Source: a virus. From it: DNA of 29,005 bases. Made by a program: the position numbers and the translations under genes. The stretch spans positions 1 to 29,005 of the IMG/VR virus record IMGVR_UViG_3300036766_000013. One strand, written 5' to 3'. Under the pieces are notes generated by a model. That model ran no database searches, was not told the DNA's origin, and saw only the letters and a program-made list of their open reading frames with translations. Below, piece by piece: positions 7,987 to 16,224 of this stretch. Position 1 is the first letter of the stretch. Every line of letters begins with the position of its first letter.

Positions 7987-10805
7987 GCCTTGTCTCCCAA
8001 GAGGCTACGAACTTCTGCTGCCCGTGAGGCCCTGTCCTTTGCGTACGGAGCGTAGGGTCTGAGGTAGGTGATGGCAGCCCGGGCCTTCTGCTCTGGTGTG
8101 CCAGCCTTGAGGATGCGCTGGAAGGCCTCCTTCTCTGCGCCATTCAGTTCATGCCACACGAACTCAAGCTGCGTGTTGAGGCTGGCAGGGTTCTCCCCTC
8201 GGGCCTTGGCGAAGGCCATGAGGTCAGACTTGCGGCCCTTACCAGGCTTTGGGTCCCTGAAGCCAGCGATGCCATACCCGGTGCCCCTATCATGCACCAG
8301 CGTGGTGTTAAGCTGACGCCCGCTCTCCTGTGTGAGGTTCCACACGATGGCCGCACTGTCCTCCTTGGAGAGGCCTTTGGCCTGGAAGAAGTTCATGGCC
8401 AGCTTGGCGCTGCTACTGGTAGGACCTGTAGGTGAGGCTGAGGCCATTGGTTGTCCTTTTAGTTCGGTCTGTTGGATGGCAGCCGTGGCCGTGGCAACCG
8501 AAGATGGGTCATTAAGGTCAATCTCTGACCTCTTGTACGGCTGAGAGTTCTTATGCCGCTGATCCATGAGTGTCCGCGTGTCCTTCTCCATGTAGGAGTG
8601 CATCTTGTCGTACCTCGACTGGGCCTCCTCTTGGGAGTTATAGGCCGGGTATTTACCCAGCCCGTCCGCCTTGGCGTGGGAAAGGGCCTCGTCTGGGGTG
8701 TGGGCCTTGCCATCCCATACGGTAGGAAGGCTGTACGTCTTGTCACCAACCCCAACGGTCGTGTGCATGATGGTGGACCTTGAGCCATCCTTATTGTCGA
8801 TACCACCTGGACCATACAGGTTACGCATGTGCATGACGTAGAAGTTCTGTTCCTGCGGGGTCAGCTTCATCTCCACCTTGGCGGCCTCGAAGTTGGTAGA
8901 CCGTGGGGACCTCCCGTGGATGTCGTTGAGTATTTCCTGTGGGTCCAGCTTCTTGCTGGCGGCCACGTTCTCAATGTAGGCCCGCATTTTCTTGCTTATG
9001 GATGGATCATTGAGCATCACCGGAGCCTCGGATGACTGGATGCGCGTTATCCACTCTGGGGTGTCAGGCACCGGCTTGATGGTGGACCCTGTGTCCCTGA
9101 CCGCTGGGTTGTTATACTCGAAGGGTTGCACCTGCTTGGTGGGGAACGACTGGCCAGCGGGGCCATCTACAGGTGCCACATCTGGAGGTAGGGCTTCACC
9201 AACCGGCCTGCCATCTGCCTGATCTATCGGTATCCCAAAGCGGGTAGTTCCTGGAGGAGGGGCCGTATACACAGCCGATAGGCCATCCTTTGATGACCTG
9301 CCAAGGACCGACTCAAGGAGCACGGCCTGGAAGGCCTGGCGCTCCATTGGCCTGGCGTTAGGATGGGCCGACTCCCAGGTCATAACGTCCATCTTGTATT
9401 CGTTGATGGCTGCACGTCCTGCCTGGGTAACGCCAGCGTCCCCGAATACCGAACTGATGAAATTCGGGTCCTTAAACTTGTTCTGGAGGACCACAAGCCC
9501 ACTCTTGGCGGTATCAGTTGTCAGGCCGCGCCCTTCGCCGCCGTGGAGGTTGTATTGCTCAACGGACTTAACGCGGTCTATGGCCTTGTTGAAGCTCTCT
9601 GCTGTCTTATAGGTGGTTCCGCGTAGGCCAATGACATCGTTAAGTCCATATGCCCCGGAGACAATCTTCTCGTCAGCATTGAGTTTATCAGCCTCGCTCT
9701 CTACAGCATCACGGTTGAGCATCTTGGTTCGTATGTCAGCCTGCTGGGTCAACCACAGCGGATGCTTCTTGGATATGACAACATCTTCCTCTGAGGTAGT
9801 CGTGGCATTAGGGTCTACCGCCAGCCTGTCAACATACGCACGTTGAGCCGTGTTGCTCGCCTCTGTGTCAAGGCGGTCATTCTCACGCCTCGCCTGGTCG
9901 GCAAGCGTTATCTTCTCAGTGTTTATACTGTGGGTTATCTTAAGCTTCTCCGTCGTACCGTAGACTGTTGACGATAGTGACTGTCCCCCTGATGCTGGGT
10001 TGTGGTCTAGGGCATTGAGAAGGTCCGTGCTGCGATTAGACTTGGCGGACAGGCCAATGGCGTCAATGACCAGATTGTCCACCTTGGCCTTCTCAAGCCC
10101 CATGGCGTATCCCTGCTCACGAAGGGCGTCAGTGGCAATCCCAAGCGCGGCAACATCCGGTTTCTCAGCCCCTATGAGGTAGGCCGTATTGCCAGCATCG
10201 TACACCCCCTTGAACAGACTATTGTATGCCTGTTGTGCCACGGCGGTGGACCTATCGGCTACGTACTTGGCCCTGTAGTGGTCGTTAAGCTGCTGGACCT
10301 GAGGCGTCCATGCGTTGAGGTAGGACGTTGACCCGCTCCTCGGGGAGTTCTCTGTGACGAAGCCACGGAACCACTTCTCGTAGGCTCCAGGAGTATTGTC
10401 AGTCTTGTCAAAAGTCTCGTACGAAGGCCCTACCTTCATCTTCAGTTCTTGGCCGTCATTGTGGCCCTGCATGGACTGGTCGCCGTGGAACATCCCAGGG
10501 AAGGCCTGGGATGGTATGCCGGTTGCTCCTCCAGACGCATTGAACTGGCGGACGCCCTCGGCGGCACCCTCCTTGTTGTCCATCCAGAAGGAGGCCTTGT
10601 CAGTGGCGAGCTTGTTGGCGGTAGCATCCTTGTTGGCAGCGTCCACAAGCCCCCCGAGGTCGGCGTCGAACTTGGATAGCGCGGCGGCCACCTCGTGCAG
10701 TGGGGACTTAACGAACCTAGGAGGGGAGATGTACTGGTCCACAACCTCGGTGTTGGGCCGAAGCATCTCCTCGATCTTGACTTCAGGGGCCTCTGGACGT
10801 GCCAT
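7983..10805 (-). CDS. Internal virion protein, gp15-like, with C-terminal phage lysozyme domain
   Basis: A 940-residue virion protein in the T7 gp15 position. Most of the chain (1-650) is helical, charged and Ala-rich, as in ejectosome proteins. Residues about 663-742 hold a conserved phage segment (GPGGIDNKDGSRST, LPTVWDGK, then SRYDKMHSYMEKD) that I know from other phage virion proteins. Residues 800-940 match the tail-lysozyme type family (PF18013): AMNFFQAKGLSKEDSAAIVW, then LTQESG with the likely catalytic Glu, HDRGTGYGIAGFRD and LNTQLEFVWHEL. The domain would open murein locally while DNA is ejected. T7 gp15 is 747 residues and has no such domain, so this is an extended, fused form. Starts at an ATG shortly after the gp14-like gene ends. 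Confidence 0.85.
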   Translation of the reverse strand: MARPEAPEVKIEEMLRPNTEVVDQYISPPRFVKSPLHEVAAALSKFDADLGGLVDAANKDATANKLATDKASFWMDNKEGAAEGVRQFNASGGATGIPSQAFPGMFHGDQSMQGHNDGQELKMKVGPSYETFDKTDNTPGAYEKWFRGFVTENSPRSGSTSYLNAWTPQVQQLNDHYRAKYVADRSTAVAQQAYNSLFKGVYDAGNTAYLIGAEKPDVAALGIATDALREQGYAMGLEKAKVDNLVIDAIGLSAKSNRSTDLLNALDHNPASGGQSLSSTVYGTTEKLKITHSINTEKITLADQARRENDRLDTEASNTAQRAYVDRLAVDPNATTTSEEDVVISKKHPLWLTQQADIRTKMLNRDAVESEADKLNADEKIVSGAYGLNDVIGLRGTTYKTAESFNKAIDRVKSVEQYNLHGGEGRGLTTDTAKSGLVVLQNKFKDPNFISSVFGDAGVTQAGRAAINEYKMDVMTWESAHPNARPMERQAFQAVLLESVLGRSSKDGLSAVYTAPPPGTTRFGIPIDQADGRPVGEALPPDVAPVDGPAGQSFPTKQVQPFEYNNPAVRDTGSTIKPVPDTPEWITRIQSSEAPVMLNDPSISKKMRAYIENVAASKKLDPQEILNDIHGRSPRSTNFEAAKVEMKLTPQEQNFYVMHMRNLYGPGGIDNKDGSRSTIMHTTVGVGDKTYSLPTVWDGKAHTPDEALSHAKADGLGKYPAYNSQEEAQSRYDKMHSYMEKDTRTLMDQRHKNSQPYKRSEIDLNDPSSVATATAAIQQTELKGQPMASASPTGPTSSSAKLAMNFFQAKGLSKEDSAAIVWNLTQESGRQLNTTLVHDRGTGYGIAGFRDPKPGKGRKSDLMAFAKARGENPASLNTQLEFVWHELNGAEKEAFQRILKAGTPEQKARAAITYLRPYAPYAKDRASRAAEVRSLLGDKA

Positions 10806-10809
10806 TTAA

Positions 10810-11343
10810 CTAGCCTCCCATGCCAAGGTTGCCGAAGTTGGCCCCAGCGAACTTTGCCACACCCCCAAGCGCCGTAAGGCCTACGGTATTAGCCGGTGAA
10901 ACTGGCCGCTCTACGGAGTTGATGCGAGACATTAGAGTGGTGTCGGTGGCCTTGAGCTTTTGCTGGAGGTTGGCCGCAGTGAACATATAGTTCTCATCCG
11001 CGTAGGTCTCGTTGAGTAGGGCCTTACCCTCGATGTCCCCCACTATGGCATCTACCGAGTGGCCACCAACCCCTGCGCTGCCAGCCTGGGCTGCTGCGAG
11101 GGCGGCCTTCTGAGCGCCTTCCAGGTCGTAGATGTGCTTCTTCTGGGTTGTCTTGGCCTGCTCCTCCAAGTTGTTATTGAGGATTTGCACCTGTTCCGTG
11201 CGGGCTGCGGCCTCTGAGTTTAGGACGTTCTGCTTCCAGATAGCGGCCTTGGCGGCGTAGTCGGCCTGCGCTGCGGAGTTCTGGGCGGCAGCCTGCATGA
11301 TGCCAACACCCATGGATAGCAGACCTGCAATCATCGCGCACAT
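10810..11343 (-). CDS. Internal virion protein, T7 gp14-like
   Basis: A 177-residue protein in the gp14 position, the smallest core/ejection protein, which in T7 goes into the outer membrane at infection. The start MCAMIAGLLSMGVGIMQAAA is a short hydrophobic helix. It is followed by a long Ala/Gln/Lys-rich helical region (AKAAIWKQNVLNSEAA to TTQKKHIYDLEGAQKAALAA) and a Gly-rich segment (GSAGVGGHSVDAIVG), then a second helix. This order matches gp14-type proteins of T7-like phages. Its ATG overlaps the TAA of the 59-residue gene upstream (TAATG), so the two are translationally coupled. Confidence 0.8.
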   Translation of the reverse strand: MCAMIAGLLSMGVGIMQAAAQNSAAQADYAAKAAIWKQNVLNSEAAARTEQVQILNNNLEEQAKTTQKKHIYDLEGAQKAALAAAQAGSAGVGGHSVDAIVGDIEGKALLNETYADENYMFTAANLQQKLKATDTTLMSRINSVERPVSPANTVGLTALGGVAKFAGANFGNLGMGG

Positions 11344-11522
11344 TACTTATGCCCTCCTCCAGATACCCCAGCCCTAGCCGTACTGACCACTTTGATGACT
11401 TCTGAGTGGTGGGCGACGCTGAGGAAGTAGGACGCGGCCCTGGCCCAGTCGCCAGTTGCCACAGACTTCATCCCAAGCTTGATATATTCCCGCCTGCATC
11501 TCTTGTGTTCTTTGAGGTCCAT
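11343..11522 (-). CDS. Small conserved-type protein, 59 residues, unknown function
   Basis: A short gene between the gp13-like and gp14-like genes. It begins with an ATG whose first base is 11522, preceded by AAAGGAG about nine bases upstream, one of the best ribosome sites in the window. It ends in a TAA that overlaps the next ATG. The protein starts MDLKEHKRCRREYIKLGMKS and continues with a helical GDWARAASYFLSVAHHSEVI segment. Its basic N-terminus and helix pair resemble small helical proteins seen at this place in other T7-like phages. It overlaps the 3' end of the gp13-like gene by 55 bases. Its function is unknown. Confidence 0.7.
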   Translation of the reverse strand: MDLKEHKRCRREYIKLGMKSVATGDWARAASYFLSVAHHSEVIKVVSTARAGVSGGGHK

Positions 11523-12049
11523 GGCTGTTGCTCCTTTAGGAAGTGAATGAAGGGAAGGCCGAGCGGACCGTGGGCCTCTGACCTGGCGTTAGGTGCGTAG
11601 CCCTCCCACAGTAGCCAGCGGTGGTGGTGGGTGTTACGGGCGTCAGACCAGCACTCAGTCAGGGGCCACCTCTCGAAGAACTCCCGGCTAAACTCCCGGC
11701 CCGCCTGTAGCAGCCACGTTGCATCCTTGGCGCTACGATTGGTTCCGAGCATCCACGTTGAGGCGTAAGCCCTGCCTTTGGCAGCGTAGCTCTTGACACC
11801 GAATATGACGTGGGCCTCGTCGGTTCTGTAGTCAGCAAGGGTCCAGCACTCGTCTGACATCATTATGGAATAGCCAAGATGTTCCTCTACGCCACCCTCT
11901 ACGGAGGCGTCCCACTCATCAGTATCCTCCTGGCGTATGTCCCTCAGTACCGTATCTGCATCCCTTATGGCCGATGACCTAAGCCTGTACCTGCCTGAGT
12001 TTCCCATCTGGTAGCCTTCCCACTTGTCCAGCGATGTGTGACGGCTCAT
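11468..12049 (-). CDS. T7 gp13-like internal virion/assembly protein
   Basis: A 193-residue protein following tail tubular protein B, the place of T7 gene 13, whose product is needed for virion assembly. The pattern RDADTVLRDIRQEDTDEW, then WTLADYRTDEAHVIFGVKSY, then ASTWMLGTNRSAKDATWLLQ and WPLTECWSDARNTHHHRWL fits the acetyltransferase-fold-like gp13/DUF2833 group: residues that evaluate ranking, a Trp-rich core and a late Asn-x3-His-x2-WL motif. The ATG overlaps the TGA of the upstream gene (ATGA). No evidence of enzymatic acetyl transfer is visible. The C-terminus (QQPWTSKNTRDAGGNISSLG) overlaps the 59-residue gene. Confidence 0.75.
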   Translation of the reverse strand: MSRHTSLDKWEGYQMGNSGRYRLRSSAIRDADTVLRDIRQEDTDEWDASVEGGVEEHLGYSIMMSDECWTLADYRTDEAHVIFGVKSYAAKGRAYASTWMLGTNRSAKDATWLLQAGREFSREFFERWPLTECWSDARNTHHHRWLLWEGYAPNARSEAHGPLGLPFIHFLKEQQPWTSKNTRDAGGNISSLG

Positions 12050-14868
12050 GAGTTACCTGCTCGGCCTTGTCCCGGCGTTGGCTTGGCCAGGAAGGAGGCC
12101 AGGTAGTTGTACTTGGCGGATGTCCACTTCGATGGAAGGAAGCTGTCGTTTATGAGCCGCAGGGTGTACCCAAAGCTCTCGCTGTTGATGGGGACGTTGA
12201 AGAAGCCCTCACCAAGTGGAAACATCCCTAGATGGTTATCTGGGCTACCGAACAGACGGCCACTCATAGGCACAACCTGGCTTGGCTTGTTGGTGTAGTC
12301 AACGATGGCCTTGAAGTATCCTGTCCCTGAGTAGGCCACCTCGAAGTCCTTGACTGTGAGGCGGTGCGCGGCGACCGGCCCGAACTGGTCCTTGAGGTAG
12401 AACGTGTTCTGTTCCCTCTCGGCACTGATCCGGTAGCCCACGTAGAAGCCCTCACCTGATGCGTCACCGGAGACCGTAATGGTGTCCCCAACGATGGACT
12501 TGATCCACCATGCCTTGCCTCTGAAGGCGTTCTCAGTGGTCACCCTCTGGGCCACGAACAGTGGGCAGCTATCCAGCAACAGCCCGAAGGGGTCAGTCCA
12601 CCCACTGACATCCGTGCAGGCGTATGGGAGTTTAATGGTCGTGGTGCCCGGCCCCGGATTGTACGCAATGCCACAGTCATATTCGGTGGTTCTAAAGTCC
12701 AGGCGCGTCAGGTAGGTAGCCCCTTCCTCGGTGTCTGTCAGGTCCACGCTGAGGTCAATCTTCAGGATTGCCGCACCATCATCCCTTTGCACCAAGAGAT
12801 ACAGGTAGTTACGTGATAGGCTGGCCCACAACACTGTGCAGTTGGCCGGTAGCCGCCACTTGTTCCACGCTGACTGGATGCGGTCGGTGGTCGTAAGCAG
12901 GTAGTTGTACACGTATAGGCTCTTGGGGTCTCTATCAGAGGCCACCACGATTGTCCCAAGGGTGTCGCTGGCCGTCACGTACCGGACGCCTGATGGGATG
13001 AACTTCTTGACGTGAGCCGTTACGTCAACAGCACCCTGTGACCGTCCATTAACGTCAACGGTGAGGTCTCGTATGGTGGCGTATGGCCCCGGCTCTGAGG
13101 CGAAGTACAGGCTCTCTCCAACGGAGCACGGCACGGGCACGGGGGAGAACTCATAGGCCGTCGATAGCTTGCTCTCAATGGTGTCGGCCTTGAAGGGATT
13201 GACGCCTGATGAGACGCGGAACTGTAGCTTCTGCGCCCATAGGTACGTCGCCTCGTTTATCTGGATCACCCGCCGCAGTATGGCGATGCGCTTACCGCCA
13301 CCGATGGTTGCGTCCACCGGGTCCGTGGCCAAGGTGGTCTGGGCGCTGTCAGGGAAGAACACATACGGGTTGCGTGTGTGGGACCACACAGCAGAGCCTT
13401 CGGTGAGGATGCCCAGCCTGGCGTTGTCGTAGAATAGGTCCTGTATCTGCTTGCCGATGAAGCTTGGATCAAGCGTTGAGTTGATGCCATCACCGGATAG
13501 GCGCTTGCCCCACGTAAGCTCTTTCCACTCGAAGGCTCCCTCCCCGGTATTTATCAGGGCGTGGGGCATGGTGGACGCCAATGGGCTGATCTTTGTTGCA
13601 GGCGCTACGCACTCCTTCCAGGCACCCGACACTCCATCGGCCCCGCTGAACGTCACGTAGTAGTCGTCTGAGGTGGCCTTGTTGGTCCCTATAACCCTGG
13701 TGGTGAAACCTACGAAACACCCGCTCGGCAAGTCGCTGAAAGCCTTAGCTGTGTCCTTTATAGCCTTGAGGTAGGTATCCCCCACGCCGTCCGTACAGTC
13801 CACCGTGTAGGGCTGGTTGTCTGAGCGGGACAGCTTGAGGCATGAGCCGTTGATGAACACGCTGAAGCCTACACTCGTTAGCAGGTCTCCAGAGGCCGAC
13901 GTTGATGATGCCAGAGGGGTAGCCGCAGCCTGTACGCCGCCAGTTCCACCTAACGTTGGTGGGTTTGCCCCGGTGAAGCCCTTGTAGAAGATGGCGGCAA
14001 GCTGGTTCGTGGCTATGTACGCCGCATTGGTTGATATGGAGTTGTCCGGGGTCAGGTAGGAATACGTGTAGGTAACCCCTGTAGCTACCAGTGTGTGGAC
14101 GCCTGACTGGGTGCCTGAGGTGATGATGGCCGTACCACCAGGAGCCAGTGCAGCCTGGAAGGTATTTGCTGTGAAGCCAGCCGCTAGGGCATAATACGTT
14201 GTGCCTGCCACAAGTCCTGTAGGGAGCGCCCCAGTGGTAGACAGCGTAAATGCCTGCCCGATGACCAGCCCGTGGGCCGCCTTGGTGAACACCGCAGGGG
14301 ATGCAATGGATATTGTTGGGCTGAAGGTGGCGCTGAGGGAGAGGTGGATGTTAACCTTGAAGGTCACCGAATACCCACCGGCACGCCAGTACAATATGCA
14401 GTCGTTGGCCACAGGTGGGGACAGTGTGTTAGGGTCCATAACCATGTTGACTTCACGGTTACCTATGAAGGTGATGTCCTCAAGCGTGGTGGCCGTGAAG
14501 GCGTCTTTCGGTGCGGCAGCCGAAAGCAGGTACGACTGGTCGGAGGTGAACTTGACGTAACACGGAAGGCCGCTGTTCAGGTCGAACACCCTGAGCCGGT
14601 TACCACTCACGTCAGGTGTATCGGATACAACGGCCAGGTAATGCTCTGTGTCTCCCCTGAAGATTTCGTACTGGTATGCGTTCTGGTACTGAGCGTCGGG
14701 GATCATGCCAACCAAGTCCGCCCCAGGACGTGCCTCACAGCCGTTGATGGGGGAGTTGATGCAATCCAGTTGGTCCTGGCACTGGGTGTCCCTACGCTGT
14801 TGTGATGTCTGTTGGGAAACACCCTGGACCATGTTACGGATGGGGTAGGAGCGTAGTTCATCGGCCAT
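12046..14868 (-). CDS. Tail tubular protein B, T7 gp12-like (nozzle)
   Basis: The nozzle protein of the short tail. The first 60 residues (SYPIRNMVQGVSQQTSQQRR to CINSPINGCEARPGADLV) are the family signature, with the GVSQQ and RPG motifs. The protein is 940 residues, against 794 in T7. Part of the excess lies at about residues 185-265, where a beta module (AAHGLVIGQAFTLSTTGALP to TSGTQSGVHTL) interrupts the family sequence. A related module is found in the tail fibre. Later landmarks include FYDNARLGILTEGSAVWSHT and the C-terminal SGRLFGSPDNHLGMFPLGEG. The start is an ATG shortly inside the 3' end of the preceding gene. Confidence 0.92.
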   Translation of the reverse strand: MADELRSYPIRNMVQGVSQQTSQQRRDTQCQDQLDCINSPINGCEARPGADLVGMIPDAQYQNAYQYEIFRGDTEHYLAVVSDTPDVSGNRLRVFDLNSGLPCYVKFTSDQSYLLSAAAPKDAFTATTLEDITFIGNREVNMVMDPNTLSPPVANDCILYWRAGGYSVTFKVNIHLSLSATFSPTISIASPAVFTKAAHGLVIGQAFTLSTTGALPTGLVAGTTYYALAAGFTANTFQAALAPGGTAIITSGTQSGVHTLVATGVTYTYSYLTPDNSISTNAAYIATNQLAAIFYKGFTGANPPTLGGTGGVQAAATPLASSTSASGDLLTSVGFSVFINGSCLKLSRSDNQPYTVDCTDGVGDTYLKAIKDTAKAFSDLPSGCFVGFTTRVIGTNKATSDDYYVTFSGADGVSGAWKECVAPATKISPLASTMPHALINTGEGAFEWKELTWGKRLSGDGINSTLDPSFIGKQIQDLFYDNARLGILTEGSAVWSHTRNPYVFFPDSAQTTLATDPVDATIGGGKRIAILRRVIQINEATYLWAQKLQFRVSSGVNPFKADTIESKLSTAYEFSPVPVPCSVGESLYFASEPGPYATIRDLTVDVNGRSQGAVDVTAHVKKFIPSGVRYVTASDTLGTIVVASDRDPKSLYVYNYLLTTTDRIQSAWNKWRLPANCTVLWASLSRNYLYLLVQRDDGAAILKIDLSVDLTDTEEGATYLTRLDFRTTEYDCGIAYNPGPGTTTIKLPYACTDVSGWTDPFGLLLDSCPLFVAQRVTTENAFRGKAWWIKSIVGDTITVSGDASGEGFYVGYRISAEREQNTFYLKDQFGPVAAHRLTVKDFEVAYSGTGYFKAIVDYTNKPSQVVPMSGRLFGSPDNHLGMFPLGEGFFNVPINSESFGYTLRLINDSFLPSKWTSAKYNYLASFLAKPTPGQGRAGNS

Positions 14869-15376
14869 CCGGTTCCCTTCCCTTAATGGCCCCTGGAAGT
14901 TTGCATAGGGAGACCAATTTGTTCACGTCTAAGTGGGGGCCATATATGGCCTTGCCCAGGTACTTGAAGGTCTCACGGACCTCGTGCTCTGCCGCTGCCA
15001 GGGCTGCCATCAAGGCCGTCTGCACCACCTCACCATCCGTCATGTGATATGAGAGGAGCCACTTACGTCCGTACCATGGTAGAGATTTTCCAGTAACGCT
15101 ACACGTCCCACTAAGATTACACACCTGTAGGTACGGGTGGTCGCCATTACGCGCTACTTTAAATGCCACGCCTTGGCACTGTAAACTATCCACAATCATG
15201 TCGAGCCTTCCAAAACCGCCGTTAATGCTTTGGGAGCTTGGGGAAGCCGTATTGGTGGGACCCGTATTCTGGCTTGGCTCTGGATCGACGCCGGTTTCCT
15301 GCTCCTGCCACTCGGAGAGGTTTCTGACAAGCTCTAGGTACAGGTCGTAATTGCTCTTGCGATGGTGGCTTGACAT
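14858..15376 (-). CDS. Conserved-type phage protein between tail tubular A and B, unknown function
   Basis: A 172-residue protein if read from the ATG at 15376, which has AGAGGA nine bases upstream. An ATG at 15385 is in the same frame, and the frame stays open upstream to 15499. Residues about 1-30 (KSNYDLYLELVRNLSEWQEQ) are helical, 31-55 are a Ser/Pro/Gln linker, and the C-terminal part (GRKWLLSYHMTDGEVVQTAL to GKAIYGPHLDVNKLVSLC) is a compact domain that I have seen in other T7-like phages without a known function. The stretch 15050-15260 is visibly richer in A and T than its neighbours. The gene overlaps the start of tail tubular B by 11 bases. It could be a replication or host-takeover protein inserted among structural genes. 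Confidence 0.65.
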   Translation of the reverse strand: MSSHHRKSNYDLYLELVRNLSEWQEQETGVDPEPSQNTGPTNTASPSSQSINGGFGRLDMIVDSLQCQGVAFKVARNGDHPYLQVCNLSGTCSVTGKSLPWYGRKWLLSYHMTDGEVVQTALMAALAAAEHEVRETFKYLGKAIYGPHLDVNKLVSLCKLPGAIKGREPDGR

Positions 15377-15542
15377 TGGGTGCATTCCTCTGGTCACATA
15401 GCATCCATGTAGGGTCCTTGCCGTCCAGGGCCATGGATGCCATGAAGGTTGCGAAGCGGTGTATTCCGGCCTGTAGGGTGTAGGCGTCCAGCGCCTCATC
15501 CTCAGCGTGGTCCCCTGCGTCTGGAGCGGACGGCGTGGACAT
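15222..15542 (-). CDS. Small unknown protein overlapping the 172-residue gene
   Basis: From the ATG at 15542 this frame encodes 106 residues. The first ~57 (MSTPSAPDAGDHAEDEALDA, then YTLQAGIHRFATFMASMALD) look like real protein with an acidic N-terminus and a helix. The rest overlaps the 172-residue gene in another frame and is Pro/Arg/Gln-rich, which suggests it is not under coding selection. The region before the ATG has only a weak ribosome site (GGCGGA). Either this is a short gene with a run-on tail, or its first half joins the next frame by a frameshift. No function is recognised. Confidence 0.45.
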   Translation of the reverse strand: MSTPSAPDAGDHAEDEALDAYTLQAGIHRFATFMASMALDGKDPTWMLCDQRNAPNVKPPSQEQLRPVPRACQKPLRVAGAGNRRRSRAKPEYGSHQYGFPKLPKH

Positions 15543-16131
15543 GGGGGTTATCCGCCATGGTTGACTGATCGGCGTCAGCCTCGGCCTGCTCAACGCGGGT
15601 CCGGGCAATGGATAGCTGGGCACCTACAGCCCGTGAGGCCGTAGAGGAGATGAGCTTGGCGGCCACCAGTCGGTTGGCTGCCTCAAGGGCAATATACGTT
15701 CTGGCGGCCTGCGGAAGCTGTGTGAACTCAAGGAGGAACACAATGTCCACCTTTACGGGATTTGTAGGGGTCGCCTTGATGTTGAATGAGTGGGCCTTAC
15801 GGTCGTATAGCTGGTTTCCACGCTGTACTAGCTCCTTGTTCCACCCGCCTGAGAACCACGCCTGTTTGACCTTGAGGGTGTTCAACGGCAGGGACACGGA
15901 GCCATCAGCATTGGAGGCCAAGATGTAGCTCTCCTCGGAGTTCCACGCCCAGCCCTGCTCCTGTATTTCCCTGTTGGCCTCACCAAGCTGTTTGAGTGCA
16001 CTGGAGCTATCGACCGTGGCATCCGCTGAGGATAGGGAGTTCACGGGGTTTTCCCCGATGGCAAGCAGCGCCACGTTTACGGCCTGTAGTTCCGTGGTGG
16101 TGACCATGAAGTCAGACAGTGTGGTAGACAT
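15502..16131 (-). CDS. Tail tubular protein A, T7 gp11-like (gatekeeper)
   Basis: The adaptor between portal and nozzle. The family pattern is clear: ELQAVNVALLAIGENPVNSL near the start, ALKQLGEANREIQEQGWAWN, a beta region with LYDRKAHSFNI, then RTYIALEAANRLVAAKLIS and the helical C-terminus. With the ATG at 16131, which has GGGAGA about nine bases upstream, the protein has 209 residues (T7 gp11 has 196). A TTG at 16149 would add six residues but has no good ribosome site. It follows the capsid gene and its terminator, as in T7. Confidence 0.92.
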   Translation of the reverse strand: MSTTLSDFMVTTTELQAVNVALLAIGENPVNSLSSADATVDSSSALKQLGEANREIQEQGWAWNSEESYILASNADGSVSLPLNTLKVKQAWFSGGWNKELVQRGNQLYDRKAHSFNIKATPTNPVKVDIVFLLEFTQLPQAARTYIALEAANRLVAAKLISSTASRAVGAQLSIARTRVEQAEADADQSTMADNPHVHAVRSRRRGPR

Positions 16132-16158
16132 TGTGTGTGGCTCTCCCAATAGAGAAGT

Positions 16159-16189
16159 AACCCCCCCGGTTCTTTAAGCCGGGAGGGTT
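16159..16189 (-). terminator. Hairpin terminator after the major capsid gene (T-phi position)
   Basis: On the minus strand AACCCTCCCGG pairs with CCGGGGGGGTT (11 bp, one T-G wobble) around a 9-base loop, with a short pyrimidine-rich tail (TTACTTCTCT). It lies 35 bases beyond the capsid stop and before tail tubular A, exactly where T7 has its T-phi terminator. The T-run is short, so it may be leaky, which would let tail genes be read at a lower level than capsid. Confidence 0.7.
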
Positions 16190-16224
16190 AATCACTAGGC
16201 TAGGCTACGCAAGTTCACCAACTA

